Shown: in pieces, positions 8,270 to 17,439 of the stretch
Position numbering within the stretch: position 1 is the first letter of the stretch
How the letters are laid out: each line of letters begins with the position of its first letter
NCBI GenBank assembly: GCA_012719595.1
Contig: JAAYAB010000212.1
Coordinates: 78,677 to 110,814 of the forward strand
DNA length: 32,138 nt
From: Bacillota bacterium
GTDB lineage: Bacteria > Bacillota > DTU014
Direction: 5' to 3'
Notes under the pieces: model-generated
Databases searched by the model: none
What the model saw: the letters and a program-made list of their open reading frames with translations, nothing else
What the model was told of the DNA's origin: nothing
Position numbers and translations under genes: made by a program

Positions 8270-8298
8270 ATCCTATACCCCCGCCTGCCGTATGGCAA
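8270..8298 (-). promoter_or_regulatory. Promoter for the pspC-HAD-ilvD group
   Basis: On the minus strand TTGCCA (8298-8293) is followed after 17 nt by TAGGAT (8275-8270), then AAT. The -35 matches 5/6 and the -10 matches 4/6 of the sigma-A consensus. It lies after the uvrC terminator-like hairpin and about 75 nt before the PspC start. Confidence 0.6.
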
Positions 8299-8304
8299 GC
8301 GTGG

Positions 8305-8337
8305 AATAACTAACCCTGCCAGGCGCTCCCGGCAGGG
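8305..8337 (-). terminator. Terminator-like hairpin after uvrC
   Basis: On the minus strand CCCTGCC (8337-8331) pairs with GGCAGGG (8320-8314) around a 10-nt loop, followed by TTAGTTATT. The stem is perfect but the T-tract is broken by A and G, so efficiency is uncertain. It begins about 4 nt after the uvrC stop codon. Confidence 0.6.
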
Positions 8338-8340
8338 CGC

Positions 8341-10212
8341 TTATCTGCTCAGGAACTCCTTGATGTCCCTCGCGAGCTGCTCGTTTATCCCGGGGAGCTC
8401 GGCGATCGATCCAATCGAAGCCCTGCGCAGACCCTCAATGGACTCGAACCTCTCCAGCAACGCCTTCCTCTTCTTCGGCCCTACTCCAGGGATCTCCTCG
8501 AGGATCGATCCAAGCGCCCTCTTCCCCCTCAGCCGCCTGTGATAAGTCACAGCGAACCTGTGAGCCTCGTCCCTGATCCTCTGAAGCAGAAAGAGCGCTT
8601 CTGATTCCCGGTCGAGAACCACGGGATCGGACTGGCCTGGGACGAACACTTCCTCTTCCCTCTTCGCCAAACCGATCACGGGAACACCGGCAATGCCCAG
8701 CTGCTGGAGTGCAGACTGAGCCGCGCTGAGCTGGCCCTTGCCTCCGTCGACGACGACCAGGTCTGGCCTGGCCTCAAAGGAGTCGGACCCCTCAGCTGCC
8801 GGTGGCTCGACGCGATCGGATGCGCCTTCCGAGACCAGGTGAGACATCCTGCGCCGGACCACTTGCCGCATGCTCTCGAAATCGTCAGGGCCTTCCACCC
8901 CGCGGATCCGGAAGCGCCTGTAGTGCGACCTCCGTGGCTCTCCGTTGTCAAACACGACCATTGACGCCACTATGTCGGTTCCCTGAGTGTTCGAGATGTC
9001 ATAGCACTCGATGCGCTTGGGGACATCAGGAAGAGACAGTGCGGCTTTGAGGTCGAGCAGCGCTTTCTGGAGCCTGAACTGCTTCTGTTCGCTCTCCTCT
9101 TTGGCGATGCGCAGGATCTCGACCGCGTTCTCCTCAGCCATTTCCACGAGGCGCCGCTTCTCGCCGCGGCGGGGAACGGCAAGCGCGACGGCGCTGCCTC
9201 GCCTTGCTCTGAGCCACCTTGAAACCGTCTCGCGACCGTGTATGTCGTTCGATACGAGGATCTCGTTGGGAACAAAGGCAGCCTGGGAGTAATACTGCTG
9301 CAGAAACGCAGTGACGAGCGAAGAGTCGTCATCGTCTATGCCGGGTTCGAGCATGAAATGCTCGCGGCCTATCAGAAGCCCGTCGCGGATATAGAACAGC
9401 ACCACGCACGTCCTCTTGTCGTCCCTGGCAAGTGCTATCACATCGCGCTCCACGCCGGGATCGCACAGGACCTTCTGCTTCGAAGCGACAGATTCCAGCG
9501 CTCTCAGCTGATCTCGAAGTGTCGCAGCTCTCTCGAAGTCAAGTTGCTTCGCGGCGGCTTCCATCCTCTCGGAGACCGCTTTGATGAGCTCGCGGCTGCG
9601 CCCCTCCAGAAACATCATTACCTCGCGCACTGATCTGTTGTACTCCTCGGGAGTCACCGTTCCTGTGCATGGGGCAAGGCAGCGGCCTATGTGGTAGTTC
9701 AGACAGGGGCGGGCGCCTGGAGTCTGGCCGTCGATCCTTCTGTGACACGAACGCACCGAAAAGACCTTCCGGACTACATCAATGGTCTCCCTGAGCTTTG
9801 TGACGTCAGTATACGGTCCGAAGTAGATGGACCCGTCTTGCACGACCTTTCGGGTGACGTAGACTCGCGGGAATGGCTCGCTCGCAGTGATCTTGACAAA
9901 CGGATAGCTCTTGTCGTCCTTGAGCTTGACGTTGTACCTGGGGCTGTATTCCTTCACCAGATTGGATTCCAGGACCAGCGCCTCGACCTCTGTGTCGGTC
10001 ACGACGTATTCGATGTCCCGCACCTTGTCGACCAGCAGGCGGGTCCTCTCTCCGTGTTCTGCGCTGTCCTGGAAGTACGAACGCACCCGGCTCCTGAGAT
10101 TGACAGCTTTTCCGACGTAGATAACCCGGTCGTACTCGTCCTTCATGATGTAGACGCCAGTCTTCACCGGGAGATTATCCAGCAACTCCGCTACGTGTTC
10201 GGTTGCATTCAA
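8341..10212 (-). CDS. uvrC: UvrABC excinuclease subunit C
   Basis: The 623-residue protein is full length. Domains in order: GIY-YIG nuclease (residues about 15-92, with GVYIMKDEYDRVIYVGKAVNLR) for the 3' incision. Next, four cysteines at 156, 170, 178 and 182, matching the iron-sulfur ligands described for E. coli UvrC. Then the UvrB-binding UVR motif near 222-240 (KQLDFERAATLRDQLRALE). Then the RNase H-like 5' nuclease with Asp405 (CYDISNTQGTD), Asp489 (VVVDGGKGQL) and His551 (RDEAHRFA). Last, a helix-hairpin-helix pair near 573-620 (IPGVGPKKRKALLERF). It makes both cuts around a lesion handed over by UvrB. The start is TTG 10212, chosen by homology length; the ribosome binding site is weak (AGAGGG about 12 nt upstream). 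It follows uvrA by 106 nt and has its own promoter in that gap. Confidence 0.97.
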   Translation of the reverse strand: MNATEHVAELLDNLPVKTGVYIMKDEYDRVIYVGKAVNLRSRVRSYFQDSAEHGERTRLLVDKVRDIEYVVTDTEVEALVLESNLVKEYSPRYNVKLKDDKSYPFVKITASEPFPRVYVTRKVVQDGSIYFGPYTDVTKLRETIDVVRKVFSVRSCHRRIDGQTPGARPCLNYHIGRCLAPCTGTVTPEEYNRSVREVMMFLEGRSRELIKAVSERMEAAAKQLDFERAATLRDQLRALESVASKQKVLCDPGVERDVIALARDDKRTCVVLFYIRDGLLIGREHFMLEPGIDDDDSSLVTAFLQQYYSQAAFVPNEILVSNDIHGRETVSRWLRARRGSAVALAVPRRGEKRRLVEMAEENAVEILRIAKEESEQKQFRLQKALLDLKAALSLPDVPKRIECYDISNTQGTDIVASMVVFDNGEPRRSHYRRFRIRGVEGPDDFESMRQVVRRRMSHLVSEGASDRVEPPAAEGSDSFEARPDLVVVDGGKGQLSAAQSALQQLGIAGVPVIGLAKREEEVFVPGQSDPVVLDRESEALFLLQRIRDEAHRFAVTYHRRLRGKRALGSILEEIPGVGPKKRKALLERFESIEGLRRASIGSIAELPGINEQLARDIKEFLSR

Positions 10213-10267
10213 CGGTCGATCGATCCCTCTTCGTAGGTCTTGCCTGCGTCAGCAGGATTCCACGACC

Positions 10268-10276
10268 ATTATACCA
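10268..10276 (-). promoter_or_regulatory. Extended -10 promoter for uvrC
   Basis: The minus strand reads TGGTATAAT (10276-10268), a perfect -10 with a TGn extension and no convincing -35. It is the same class as the promoter at 3675-3667. Transcription would start near 10261. A small hairpin CCTGC-TGAC-GCAGG (10256-10243) lies in the predicted leader. No LexA/DinR box (GAAC-N4-GTTC type) was seen here. Confidence 0.6.
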
Positions 10277-10318
10277 CAGAGGGGTAAGGGTCTGGTCAGC
10301 CGCCCTCTCGCTGCGCTC

Positions 10319-13153
10319 TCAGCGTTTGCCTGGGGCGTTCAGCACCTTCCTGAGGTGGATGCCGGTGTAGGTGTTCTCACAATCAGACAGCTCCTCAGGG
10401 GTGCCGGTGGCAACCACCCGGCCGCCCTCGTCTCCGCCCTCGGGGCCAAGGTCGATCACGTAGTCAGCGGACTTGATCACGTCGAGGTTGTGCTCTATGA
10501 CGATGACAGTGTTGCCTGCGTCTACGAGGCGGTTCAGAACATCGAGCAGGCGGTGGACGTCTGCGAAGTGCAGACCTGTCGTAGGCTCGTCGAGGATGTA
10601 CATGGTCCGTCCTGTGCTTCGCTTGCTGAGCTCGGCGCCCAGCTTGATTCGCTGCGCCTCCCCGCCTGAGAGCGTGGTGGCCGGCTGGCCAAGGCGGATG
10701 TAGCCAAGGCCTACGTCATCCAGGACTTGCAGCTTGCGTCTGACCCGCGGTATGTTCTCGAAGAACGTGAGCGCCTCGCTGACCGTCATGTCGAGGACAT
10801 CGGCTATGCTCTTTCCCCTGAACCTGATCTCGAGAGTCTCCCTGTTGTACCGCTTGCCCTTGCACACCTCGCACGGCACGTACACGTCCGGCAGGAAGTG
10901 CATCTCGATCTTGATGATGCCGTCACCCCTGCAGGCCTCGCATCTGCCACCCTTTACGTTGAAGCTGAAGCGGCCGGGAGCGTATCCTCGGGCTCTCGCT
11001 TCCGGAGTCAGCGAAAACAGTTCTCGGACTGGGTCGAACACTCCTGTGTATGTGGCTGGATTCGACCGCGGAGTCCTGCCTATGGGGGCCTGGTCGATGT
11101 TGATCACCTTGTCGAGGAGATCAACTCCGACGATGTCTGCATGGCGGCCAGCTTTGGTCGCGGCGCGGTTGAGCCTGTGAGCCAGTGCTTTGTACAGGAT
11201 CTCGTTGACGAGCGTGCTCTTCCCTGACCCGGACACTCCGGTGACGACAGTGAACACGCCGAGCGGAAACTCCACGTCTATGTTCTTGAGATTGTGTTCG
11301 CTCGCTCCTTTGACGACAAGGTAATTGCCGTTGCCCTTGCGCCTCACCTTGGGTACCGGCACTGACCGCTTTCCACTCAAATACTGAGCGGTCACAGACT
11401 CCTCGCACTGCATGAGGCGATCCACCGGACCCGAGAAGACGACCCTGCCACCGTCCTCGCCTGCGCCCGGACCGATGTCTACCACATGGTCAGCCGACAG
11501 GATAGTCTCCTGGTCGTGCTCGACCACGATCACCGTGTTTCCCAGGTCGCGGAGGCCTTTGAGCGTCGCGATGAGCCTGCCGTTGTCTCTGGGATGCAGT
11601 CCGATGCTCGGCTCGTCGAGGATGTACAGCACACCGACAAGGCTGCTGCCGATCTGGGTGGCCAGCCTGATGCGCTGCGCCTCTCCGCCGGAGAGGGTTC
11701 CCGCGGATCGATCGAGGGTCAGGTAGTCGAGGCCGACATTGATCAAGAACGAGAGCCTCTCTCTGATCTCCTTCATCACCTGTCTGGCGATCATCTGCTG
11801 CTTTTCCGTCAGCTCGATGGACTCGAAGAACCTGAGGCACTCTCTCACAGACATCCTGGTCACGTCCACGATCGACCGATCTGATACTGTAACGGCCAGC
11901 ACTTCGGGTTTGAGCCGCGCTCCGCGGCAGCTCGGGCACTCTCTCCAGGACATGAACTTCTCGATCTCTTCGCGGGCGTAATCGGACTGGGTCTCCCTGT
12001 ACCGCCTCTCGAGGTTATTCACTATGCCCTCGAACCTGGTCTGCCACTCGCGAGTCCGTCCTCTGCTGTCCTTGTAACGAACTCTGTAGAGCCGTTCGCC
12101 TGAACCATAGAGGAGAATATGTCTCTGATGGTCGGTGAGGCCGCCGAGAGGAGTGTCCAAATCGATCGAGTGGGGCTCTGCGATCGCGTGGAGGAGCCCT
12201 GAGAAATACGTGGTCGACTGGGGGTTGCCCCAGGGCAGTATGCCGCCTTGGTTTATGGATCGCGACAGATCGAGGACGAGGTCCGGGTCAACGTTGCGGG
12301 TTCCACCGAGCCCGGTGCATTCCTCACAGGCTCCGTAAGGGCTGTTGAACGAGAACATCCTCGGAGTCAGTTCCTCAAAGCTGACTCCGCACTCAGGGCA
12401 CGCCAGCTTCTCGCTGAAAACCTGCTCCTTGTGGCCGATTGGATCGACTACCACTATCCCGTCGCCGTGCTTCAGAGCCACCTCGACCGAGTCTGCAAGC
12501 CTGCTCTCAATCCCGCTGCGGATGACTATCCTGTCGACCACAATCTCGATCCTGTGCATCTTGTACCGGTCGAGCTCTATGCTCTCACTGATGTCCCTCA
12601 CCTCGCCGTCAACCCTGACGCGAGCAAAGCCGTCCCTGCGGATCTCGTCGAATACCCGTCTGTACTCGCCCTTGCGGTCCCTCACCACGGGAGCGAGTAT
12701 CTGCACCCTGGTGTCCTGGGGGAGCCGCATGATCTGATCGACGATCTGTTCCACGGTCTGTTGAGAGATGACGCGGCCGCACTGCGGGCAGTGCGGCACC
12801 CCTATGCGCGCGAAGAGGAGACGGAGGTAGTCGTATATCTCCGTGACCGTGCCGACGGTGGACCTTGGGTTGCGGCTGGTCGTCCTCTGGTCTATGGAGA
12901 TCGCTGGAGACAGCCCCTCGATGCGGTCGACGTCCGGCTTGTCCATCTGGCCCAGGAACTGCCTGGCGTAGGCTGACAGAGACTCAACGTATCTCCTCTG
13001 TCCTTCGGCGTAGATCGTGTCAAACGCGAGCGACGACTTGCCTGAGCCCGAGAGTCCCGTGATCACGACAAGCCTGTCCCGAGGTATCTCTACGTCTATG
13101 TTTTTGAGGTTGTGCTCTCTCGCTCCCTTGACAAAGATCACAGACTTATTCAT
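10319..13153 (-). CDS. uvrA: UvrABC excinuclease subunit A
   Basis: At 944 residues this is a normal-length UvrA with two ABC ATPase modules. First module: Walker [14 protein letters not shown] (Lys39), cysteine pairs CPQC and CPEC/CEEC in the insertion domain, and signature [17 protein letters not shown]. Second module: Walker [16 protein letters not shown], the zinc finger CEACRGDG with [10 protein letters not shown], and signature [16 protein letters not shown], followed by [10 protein letters not shown]. UvrA dimers find distorted DNA and load UvrB. The ATG at 13153 overlaps the uvrB stop codon as ATGAATAA (8 nt), with GGAGG about ten bases upstream, so translation is coupled to uvrB. The order uvrB-uvrA is the standard Bacillota arrangement. 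Confidence 0.98.
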   Translation of the reverse strand: MNKSVIFVKGAREHNLKNIDVEIPRDRLVVITGLSGSGKSSLAFDTIYAEGQRRYVESLSAYARQFLGQMDKPDVDRIEGLSPAISIDQRTTSRNPRSTVGTVTEIYDYLRLLFARIGVPHCPQCGRVISQQTVEQIVDQIMRLPQDTRVQILAPVVRDRKGEYRRVFDEIRRDGFARVRVDGEVRDISESIELDRYKMHRIEIVVDRIVIRSGIESRLADSVEVALKHGDGIVVVDPIGHKEQVFSEKLACPECGVSFEELTPRMFSFNSPYGACEECTGLGGTRNVDPDLVLDLSRSINQGGILPWGNPQSTTYFSGLLHAIAEPHSIDLDTPLGGLTDHQRHILLYGSGERLYRVRYKDSRGRTREWQTRFEGIVNNLERRYRETQSDYAREEIEKFMSWRECPSCRGARLKPEVLAVTVSDRSIVDVTRMSVRECLRFFESIELTEKQQMIARQVMKEIRERLSFLINVGLDYLTLDRSAGTLSGGEAQRIRLATQIGSSLVGVLYILDEPSIGLHPRDNGRLIATLKGLRDLGNTVIVVEHDQETILSADHVVDIGPGAGEDGGRVVFSGPVDRLMQCEESVTAQYLSGKRSVPVPKVRRKGNGNYLVVKGASEHNLKNIDVEFPLGVFTVVTGVSGSGKSTLVNEILYKALAHRLNRAATKAGRHADIVGVDLLDKVINIDQAPIGRTPRSNPATYTGVFDPVRELFSLTPEARARGYAPGRFSFNVKGGRCEACRGDGIIKIEMHFLPDVYVPCEVCKGKRYNRETLEIRFRGKSIADVLDMTVSEALTFFENIPRVRRKLQVLDDVGLGYIRLGQPATTLSGGEAQRIKLGAELSKRSTGRTMYILDEPTTGLHFADVHRLLDVLNRLVDAGNTVIVIEHNLDVIKSADYVIDLGPEGGDEGGRVVATGTPEELSDCENTYTGIHLRKVLNAPGKR

Positions 13154-15161
13154 GCGCGAGCAGCCTCCGGCGGAGCGCCGCGATCTCGTCGCGATACTTC
13201 GCCGCCTCCTCGAACTCGAGATTGGCGGCAGCGTCTCTCATCTTCTCGTCGAGCTTGTCGATGAGCTCGAGTATATCGGTCTCCTTCAGTGAGGTCGGAT
13301 CGTAGCCTAGCCGTTCGGCGATCGCCTCTTCAGGCCGGGCCTCGGCCTGTTCCTCCTCGACGGGCCCAATCCCCTTGGCTACAGCTTTGACAATACTCTT
13401 GGGAATGATCCCATGCTCCTGATTGTACTTCGACTGGAGGCTGCGCCTCCTGTTCGTCTCGTCGATCGCCGACCGCATGGATTCCGTAATCTGATCTGCG
13501 TACATTATCACCCGGCCGTTCACGTTCCTCGCGGCGCGGCCGATCGTCTGTATGAGCGATCTGTTGGATCGGAGAAACCCTTCCTTGTCTGCATCCAGGA
13601 TCGCGACCAGCTCGACCTCAGGAAGATCCAAGCCTTCGCGAAGGAGGTTTATCCCGACGATCACGTCGAACTTCCCAAGCCTGAGATCTCTCACGATCTC
13701 CACACGTTCGAGAGTGTCGACCTCGTAGTGCAGGTATTTCACTCGCAGTCCGCTGTCTATGAGGTAGTCTGTGAGGTCCTCAGCCATCTTGCGCGTCAGC
13801 GTCGTGACAAGAGTGCGATACCCGCGAGCCGTCGTATCCTTTATCTCCGCTATGAGGTCATCGATCTGTCCTCTCGTCGGCCGCACTGTGATCTCGGGGT
13901 CGACCAGCCCGGTAGGCCTGATAATCTGCTCCACTACCTGTGAGCTGCGCTTGAGTTCATAGTCACCGGGAGTAGCCGAGACATACACCACCTGATTGAC
14001 CGCCCTGGAGAACTCTTCGAAAGTCAACGGCCGGTTGTCCAGGGCGGACGGCAGCCTGAACCCGTACCGCACCAGGACCTCCTTGCGCGATCTGTCGCCC
14101 GCGTACATCGCATGAAGCTGTGGGACAGTCATATGTGATTCGTCTATCACGACGACGAAGTCGTCGGGGAAGTAGTCGATCAGGGTCGCCGGAGTATCCC
14201 CCGGAGCGCGGCCGTCCAGGTGGCGCGAGTAGTTCTCGATCCCCTGGCAGAAACCGGTTTCGAGCAACATCTCCATGTCATATCTCGTGCGCTGCTCGAG
14301 CCGCTGCGCCTCTAGCAGTTTGCCCTCGGATCTGAGCTCCTCGAGCCTGGCCTCGAGCTCCGCCTCTATGCTCTCCACTGCGGCAGTGATGCGGTCCTTT
14401 GTGGTCACATAGTGCGAAGCCGGGTATATGCCGACCTGATCCAGCTCTTTGAGTATCTCGCCGGTGAGCATGTCGACCTCGACTATGCGGTCGATCTCGT
14501 CGCCGAACATCTCTACGCGTACGGCGGACTCGCCATATGGCCGGATTATCTCGATTACATCGCCGCGCGCGCGAAACGTCCCTCTGCGGTACCCGGCGTT
14601 GCTCCTGATGTACTGAATGCCCACGAGCCGCCGGAGTATCTTGTCGCGATCCACGATGTCGCCGCGCTTGATCGGCAGCATCATCCTTCTGTATTCTTCC
14701 GGCGACCCGAGCCCGTAGATGCACGACACGCTGGCGACTATGACGACGTCTCTCCTCTCGAAGAGCGAGCTCGTCGCCCTGTGTCTGAGGCGGTCGATCT
14801 CGTCATTGATGGTTGCCTCTTTCTCGATATATGTGTCCGTGTGCGGGATATAGGCTTCCGGCTGGTAGTAGTCGAACAGGCTGACGAAGTACTCCACGGC
14901 GTTCTCCGGGAAGAACTCCCTCAACTCGCTGCAGAGCTGAGCTGCCAGGGTCTTGTTGTGCGCGATGACGAGAGTGGGCCGTTGCACCCGCTCTATGACA
15001 TTCGCAATCGTGAACGTCTTCCCGCTCCCGGTGACGCCCATTAGGGTCTGATGCCGGTACCCGGAATTCAGGCCGCGCACGAGCGCGTCAATCGCGGCCG
15101 GCTGGTCGCCAGTCGGGCCGTATGAAGAGACTAGCTTGAACCGCTTTTCTATGCGAATCAC
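13146..15161 (-). CDS. uvrB: UvrABC excinuclease subunit B
   Basis: The 671-residue product has all UvrB parts. Walker A is [10 protein letters not shown] with Lys48. The damage-probing beta-hairpin lies around residues 92-117 ([20 protein letters not shown]). The Walker B-type motif [12 protein letters not shown] and the helicase motifs [16 protein letters not shown] follow. The C-terminal UVR motif ([18 protein letters not shown]) binds UvrC. UvrB verifies the lesion and forms the pre-incision complex. The start is GTG 15161 with GGAAGTGA just upstream. It follows the polysaccharide deacetylase gene by 35 nt and overlaps uvrA by 8 nt. No promoter or SOS box is evident in the short upstream gap, so expression may depend on upstream promoters or on one inside the neighbouring gene. 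Confidence 0.98.
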   Translation of the reverse strand: MIRIEKRFKLVSSYGPTGDQPAAIDALVRGLNSGYRHQTLMGVTGSGKTFTIANVIERVQRPTLVIAHNKTLAAQLCSELREFFPENAVEYFVSLFDYYQPEAYIPHTDTYIEKEATINDEIDRLRHRATSSLFERRDVVIVASVSCIYGLGSPEEYRRMMLPIKRGDIVDRDKILRRLVGIQYIRSNAGYRRGTFRARGDVIEIIRPYGESAVRVEMFGDEIDRIVEVDMLTGEILKELDQVGIYPASHYVTTKDRITAAVESIEAELEARLEELRSEGKLLEAQRLEQRTRYDMEMLLETGFCQGIENYSRHLDGRAPGDTPATLIDYFPDDFVVVIDESHMTVPQLHAMYAGDRSRKEVLVRYGFRLPSALDNRPLTFEEFSRAVNQVVYVSATPGDYELKRSSQVVEQIIRPTGLVDPEITVRPTRGQIDDLIAEIKDTTARGYRTLVTTLTRKMAEDLTDYLIDSGLRVKYLHYEVDTLERVEIVRDLRLGKFDVIVGINLLREGLDLPEVELVAILDADKEGFLRSNRSLIQTIGRAARNVNGRVIMYADQITESMRSAIDETNRRRSLQSKYNQEHGIIPKSIVKAVAKGIGPVEEEQAEARPEEAIAERLGYDPTSLKETDILELIDKLDEKMRDAAANLEFEEAAKYRDEIAALRRRLLAHE

Positions 15162-15196
15162 TCACTTCCGTCAAGTGGGGATGTCAGAGACGCCGA

Positions 15197-16108
15197 TCAC
15201 ACCGGGCTGTCGCCGCTGGGGACGGCGGACATCGACGACAAGTAGTCGACCAGCTGATCGACTGTGACCAGAGACACGCCGCTGTCTGCTATGTCGGGCA
15301 GGACCGCTGCAAGGGTTTCCGCAAAGACCTCTGACACGTGCCCGATAGCGACGGCGTACCCTCTGTCTCGAGCACGCGCTGCGGCGTCGCGCAGCCTATT
15401 CTCAATATACTCGCGAGTAGACTCCCAATCAAGGAACATGTTGTTGATCACGACCGGCATGCCCAGCGACCTGGACAGGAGAGGGCCTTTGGAATCCGGG
15501 GTCGTGCTGCTGTCGACCCAGTACAGACCTCGTTCCTTCAACGTCTTCAGGACGACGGTCATCACATCCAAATCTGCAGTCGCCCGCGAGCCCATGTGGT
15601 TGTTGACCGCAGTCGCCAGAGGAACTTGTTCGAGGCATCTCTCAACTGCGCCGCGTATCTCTTCGTCTGTCATGCCTACCAATATCGCGCCCTCGCCGGG
15701 CGACACGTCGTCGTCGAGGGGCTCCATCGGGAGATGGAGCATCACCTGATGGCTCGACTGGATGGCCTTCTCATAGTCCGACCTGGTCAGACCCAGGTTG
15801 GGCAACACAGATACAGTGAGCCGATACGGCAGCTCCAGGATCGTCGTGGTGCCTCTGCGTCCATAGCCGAAATCGTCGACTATGATCGCCAGCATAGGCG
15901 GGGATGGCTTGTCCACCTCATTGACTCCTGGATTGCGCTGAAGCGAAGCAGACCCAGCAGGTGCAGCCTCCTCCGTGGCAGGTACGGCCGCAGGAACCTG
16001 GGGGTTCCCTCGGCGGGCACCCTTATACACATATAGCGTCAGTCCTAGCAGGAATCCCGCAACGGCGACGCACAGCAACAAAATGGTTCGGCGATCTCTT
16101 CTTGTCAA
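15197..16108 (-). CDS. Divergent polysaccharide deacetylase family protein (YibQ-like)
   Basis: The 303-residue protein has a short basic N-terminus, one membrane segment at about residues 8-28 and a Pro/Ala-rich linker to about 70. The catalytic-type barrel then begins at LAIIVDDFGYG. Further family motifs are LHLPMEP, AVNNHMGSRATAD and YWVDSSTTPDSKG. This is the divergent polysaccharide deacetylase group (YibQ/DUF610), related to NodB deacetylases and expected outside the membrane, probably in peptidoglycan processing; the reaction is not established. In many bacteria it sits beside envC and a C-terminal protease gene, as here. TTG 16108 is the start, with GGAGG nine bases upstream; its TTGA overlaps the stop codon of the PDZ protein gene by 4 nt. 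uvrB follows after 35 nt. Confidence 0.9.
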   Translation of the reverse strand: MTRRDRRTILLLCVAVAGFLLGLTLYVYKGARRGNPQVPAAVPATEEAAPAGSASLQRNPGVNEVDKPSPPMLAIIVDDFGYGRRGTTTILELPYRLTVSVLPNLGLTRSDYEKAIQSSHQVMLHLPMEPLDDDVSPGEGAILVGMTDEEIRGAVERCLEQVPLATAVNNHMGSRATADLDVMTVVLKTLKERGLYWVDSSTTPDSKGPLLSRSLGMPVVINNMFLDWESTREYIENRLRDAAARARDRGYAVAIGHVSEVFAETLAAVLPDIADSGVSLVTVDQLVDYLSSMSAVPSGDSPV

Positions 16109-17391
16109 TCTTCTCGTCCTCCAGACCTGAACAGCCGTTTCAACAGACCTCCTAGGTTTGCAGCAAGCCCGCTGCCCCGGTCGAGTGAGATGTACGGCGC
16201 TTCCCCCGGGGTCGGCAACAGCAGTATGCCCAATCCGGGCCTGGAGTCGGAAGCGTTCAGCGTGACACGGAGGTGCGACGGGTCTCTCCCACTGCCCTCA
16301 GACATGCTCAACAGGTCCAGGTCAATTATCCCGCCTTGCAGCATAGATGCCCTGCGCACGGATGTCACATCGCTCACTGGCACTCCGTTTACCGAGAGTA
16401 TCACGTCTCCCGCGCGCACTCCCTTTTCGAAAGACTGCGACTTCGCCAAGACATCGAGCACTCGAACGCCACGCTTCGGCAGCGAGAACAGTGCGTCGCC
16501 GATCGTCTCCACGCGTCGTCCGAACCGTATTATCAGCTCATGTCCAAGCGGTGCGAACACAGCCGCAGCATAGGCCAGCCATTCGTATCTGTCGGCCCCA
16601 TAGGCAAGAGCCAGCAGGACCAGACTGTAGACCGCCGAAGCGCCGGAAGTCAGCTGGACCTTCTTGTGCGGCATGCGCGAGAAGCTGAAATCCCCATAGC
16701 CCAGTATCACGGGAATCGGGAAAATGGTCAGCGCGAATGTGCCGTCAATGTACTTCTCAGCGCCGGACTTGATCAGCGGCCACCAGTGCGGCATCTCTAT
16801 GGCGCCTTCTGCTCCGATCCCCGCAGCCACCGGAACCGCCCAGGTGAGTGCGAGAGGCACTATCCAGAACCTCTGAAGCAGGTATCCGCCTGTGTGATGA
16901 CCGTCGCCGAGCCGGAAGAACCCAGGAATAGCTCCGTAGTAGCCGTCGATCCAGATCAATATGCTCTCAACCAGATGAAGAACGGCTATGATCGTCAAGA
17001 GCTGGGGAACGCCGATCCTTGGAACGCCGAACAAGAGGTGCACCAGAGACAGGATCCCGCCTGCGTACGCAAAGCACAGCATTCTTGGGTTGAGCAGCAT
17101 CAGTACGACGGCCAGCGGCCAAACATACATTATGCCTGCATCGTTGACGATCGGCCCCATGAAGACCAGCGCCAGGCTTCCGAAAAAGCCTATCCCGACT
17201 CCGAAAACCAGCGACACGAGTGTCGAAGTCAGAGGACTGTGCCTCGTGGCGCCATAAAGGCGCTTCTCGAGATCCGCCACTCTCGCGTATTGAAAGAAGA
17301 CTATAGCTGTCAACACCCAAAAGAACGGATGCTGAACCGCGAACGGCACGGCCCTGATCAGCATCCGCACGACTTCGCCAAATGGAAACAC
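16105..17391 (-). CDS. Polytopic PDZ-domain membrane protein, MinJ-like
   Basis: From GTG 17391 the product is 428 residues. The first two thirds contain about seven to nine hydrophobic segments (for example HPFFWVLTAIVFFQYA, SLALVFMGPIVNDAGIMYVW). A C-terminal PDZ domain follows, recognisable in RGVRVLDVLAKSQSFEKGVR and AGDVILSVNGVPVSDV. B. subtilis MinJ, which links DivIVA to MinD at septum and poles, has the same design and the same position: next to ctpB, near ftsEX and upstream of uvrBA. I therefore call it MinJ-like on architecture plus synteny; sequence similarity could not be tested. GGAG lies eight bases before GTG 17391; GTG 17400 is an alternative start but overlaps the GGAG. It follows the protease by about 48 nt and overlaps the next gene by 4 nt. 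Confidence 0.75.
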   Translation of the reverse strand: MFPFGEVVRMLIRAVPFAVQHPFFWVLTAIVFFQYARVADLEKRLYGATRHSPLTSTLVSLVFGVGIGFFGSLALVFMGPIVNDAGIMYVWPLAVVLMLLNPRMLCFAYAGGILSLVHLLFGVPRIGVPQLLTIIAVLHLVESILIWIDGYYGAIPGFFRLGDGHHTGGYLLQRFWIVPLALTWAVPVAAGIGAEGAIEMPHWWPLIKSGAEKYIDGTFALTIFPIPVILGYGDFSFSRMPHKKVQLTSGASAVYSLVLLALAYGADRYEWLAYAAAVFAPLGHELIIRFGRRVETIGDALFSLPKRGVRVLDVLAKSQSFEKGVRAGDVILSVNGVPVSDVTSVRRASMLQGGIIDLDLLSMSEGSGRDPSHLRVTLNASDSRPGLGILLLPTPGEAPYISLDRGSGLAANLGGLLKRLFRSGGRED

Positions 17392-17439
17392 AGCGATCAC
17401 TCCAGAAACCCACTAGTGCGCCCGACTCGACGCAACCGG

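Noticed and set aside
15162-15196. SOS/LexA box before uvrB
   Set aside because: I looked for GAAC-N4-GTTC or CGAAC-type sites in the short gap and saw none; a site inside the upstream gene cannot be excluded.
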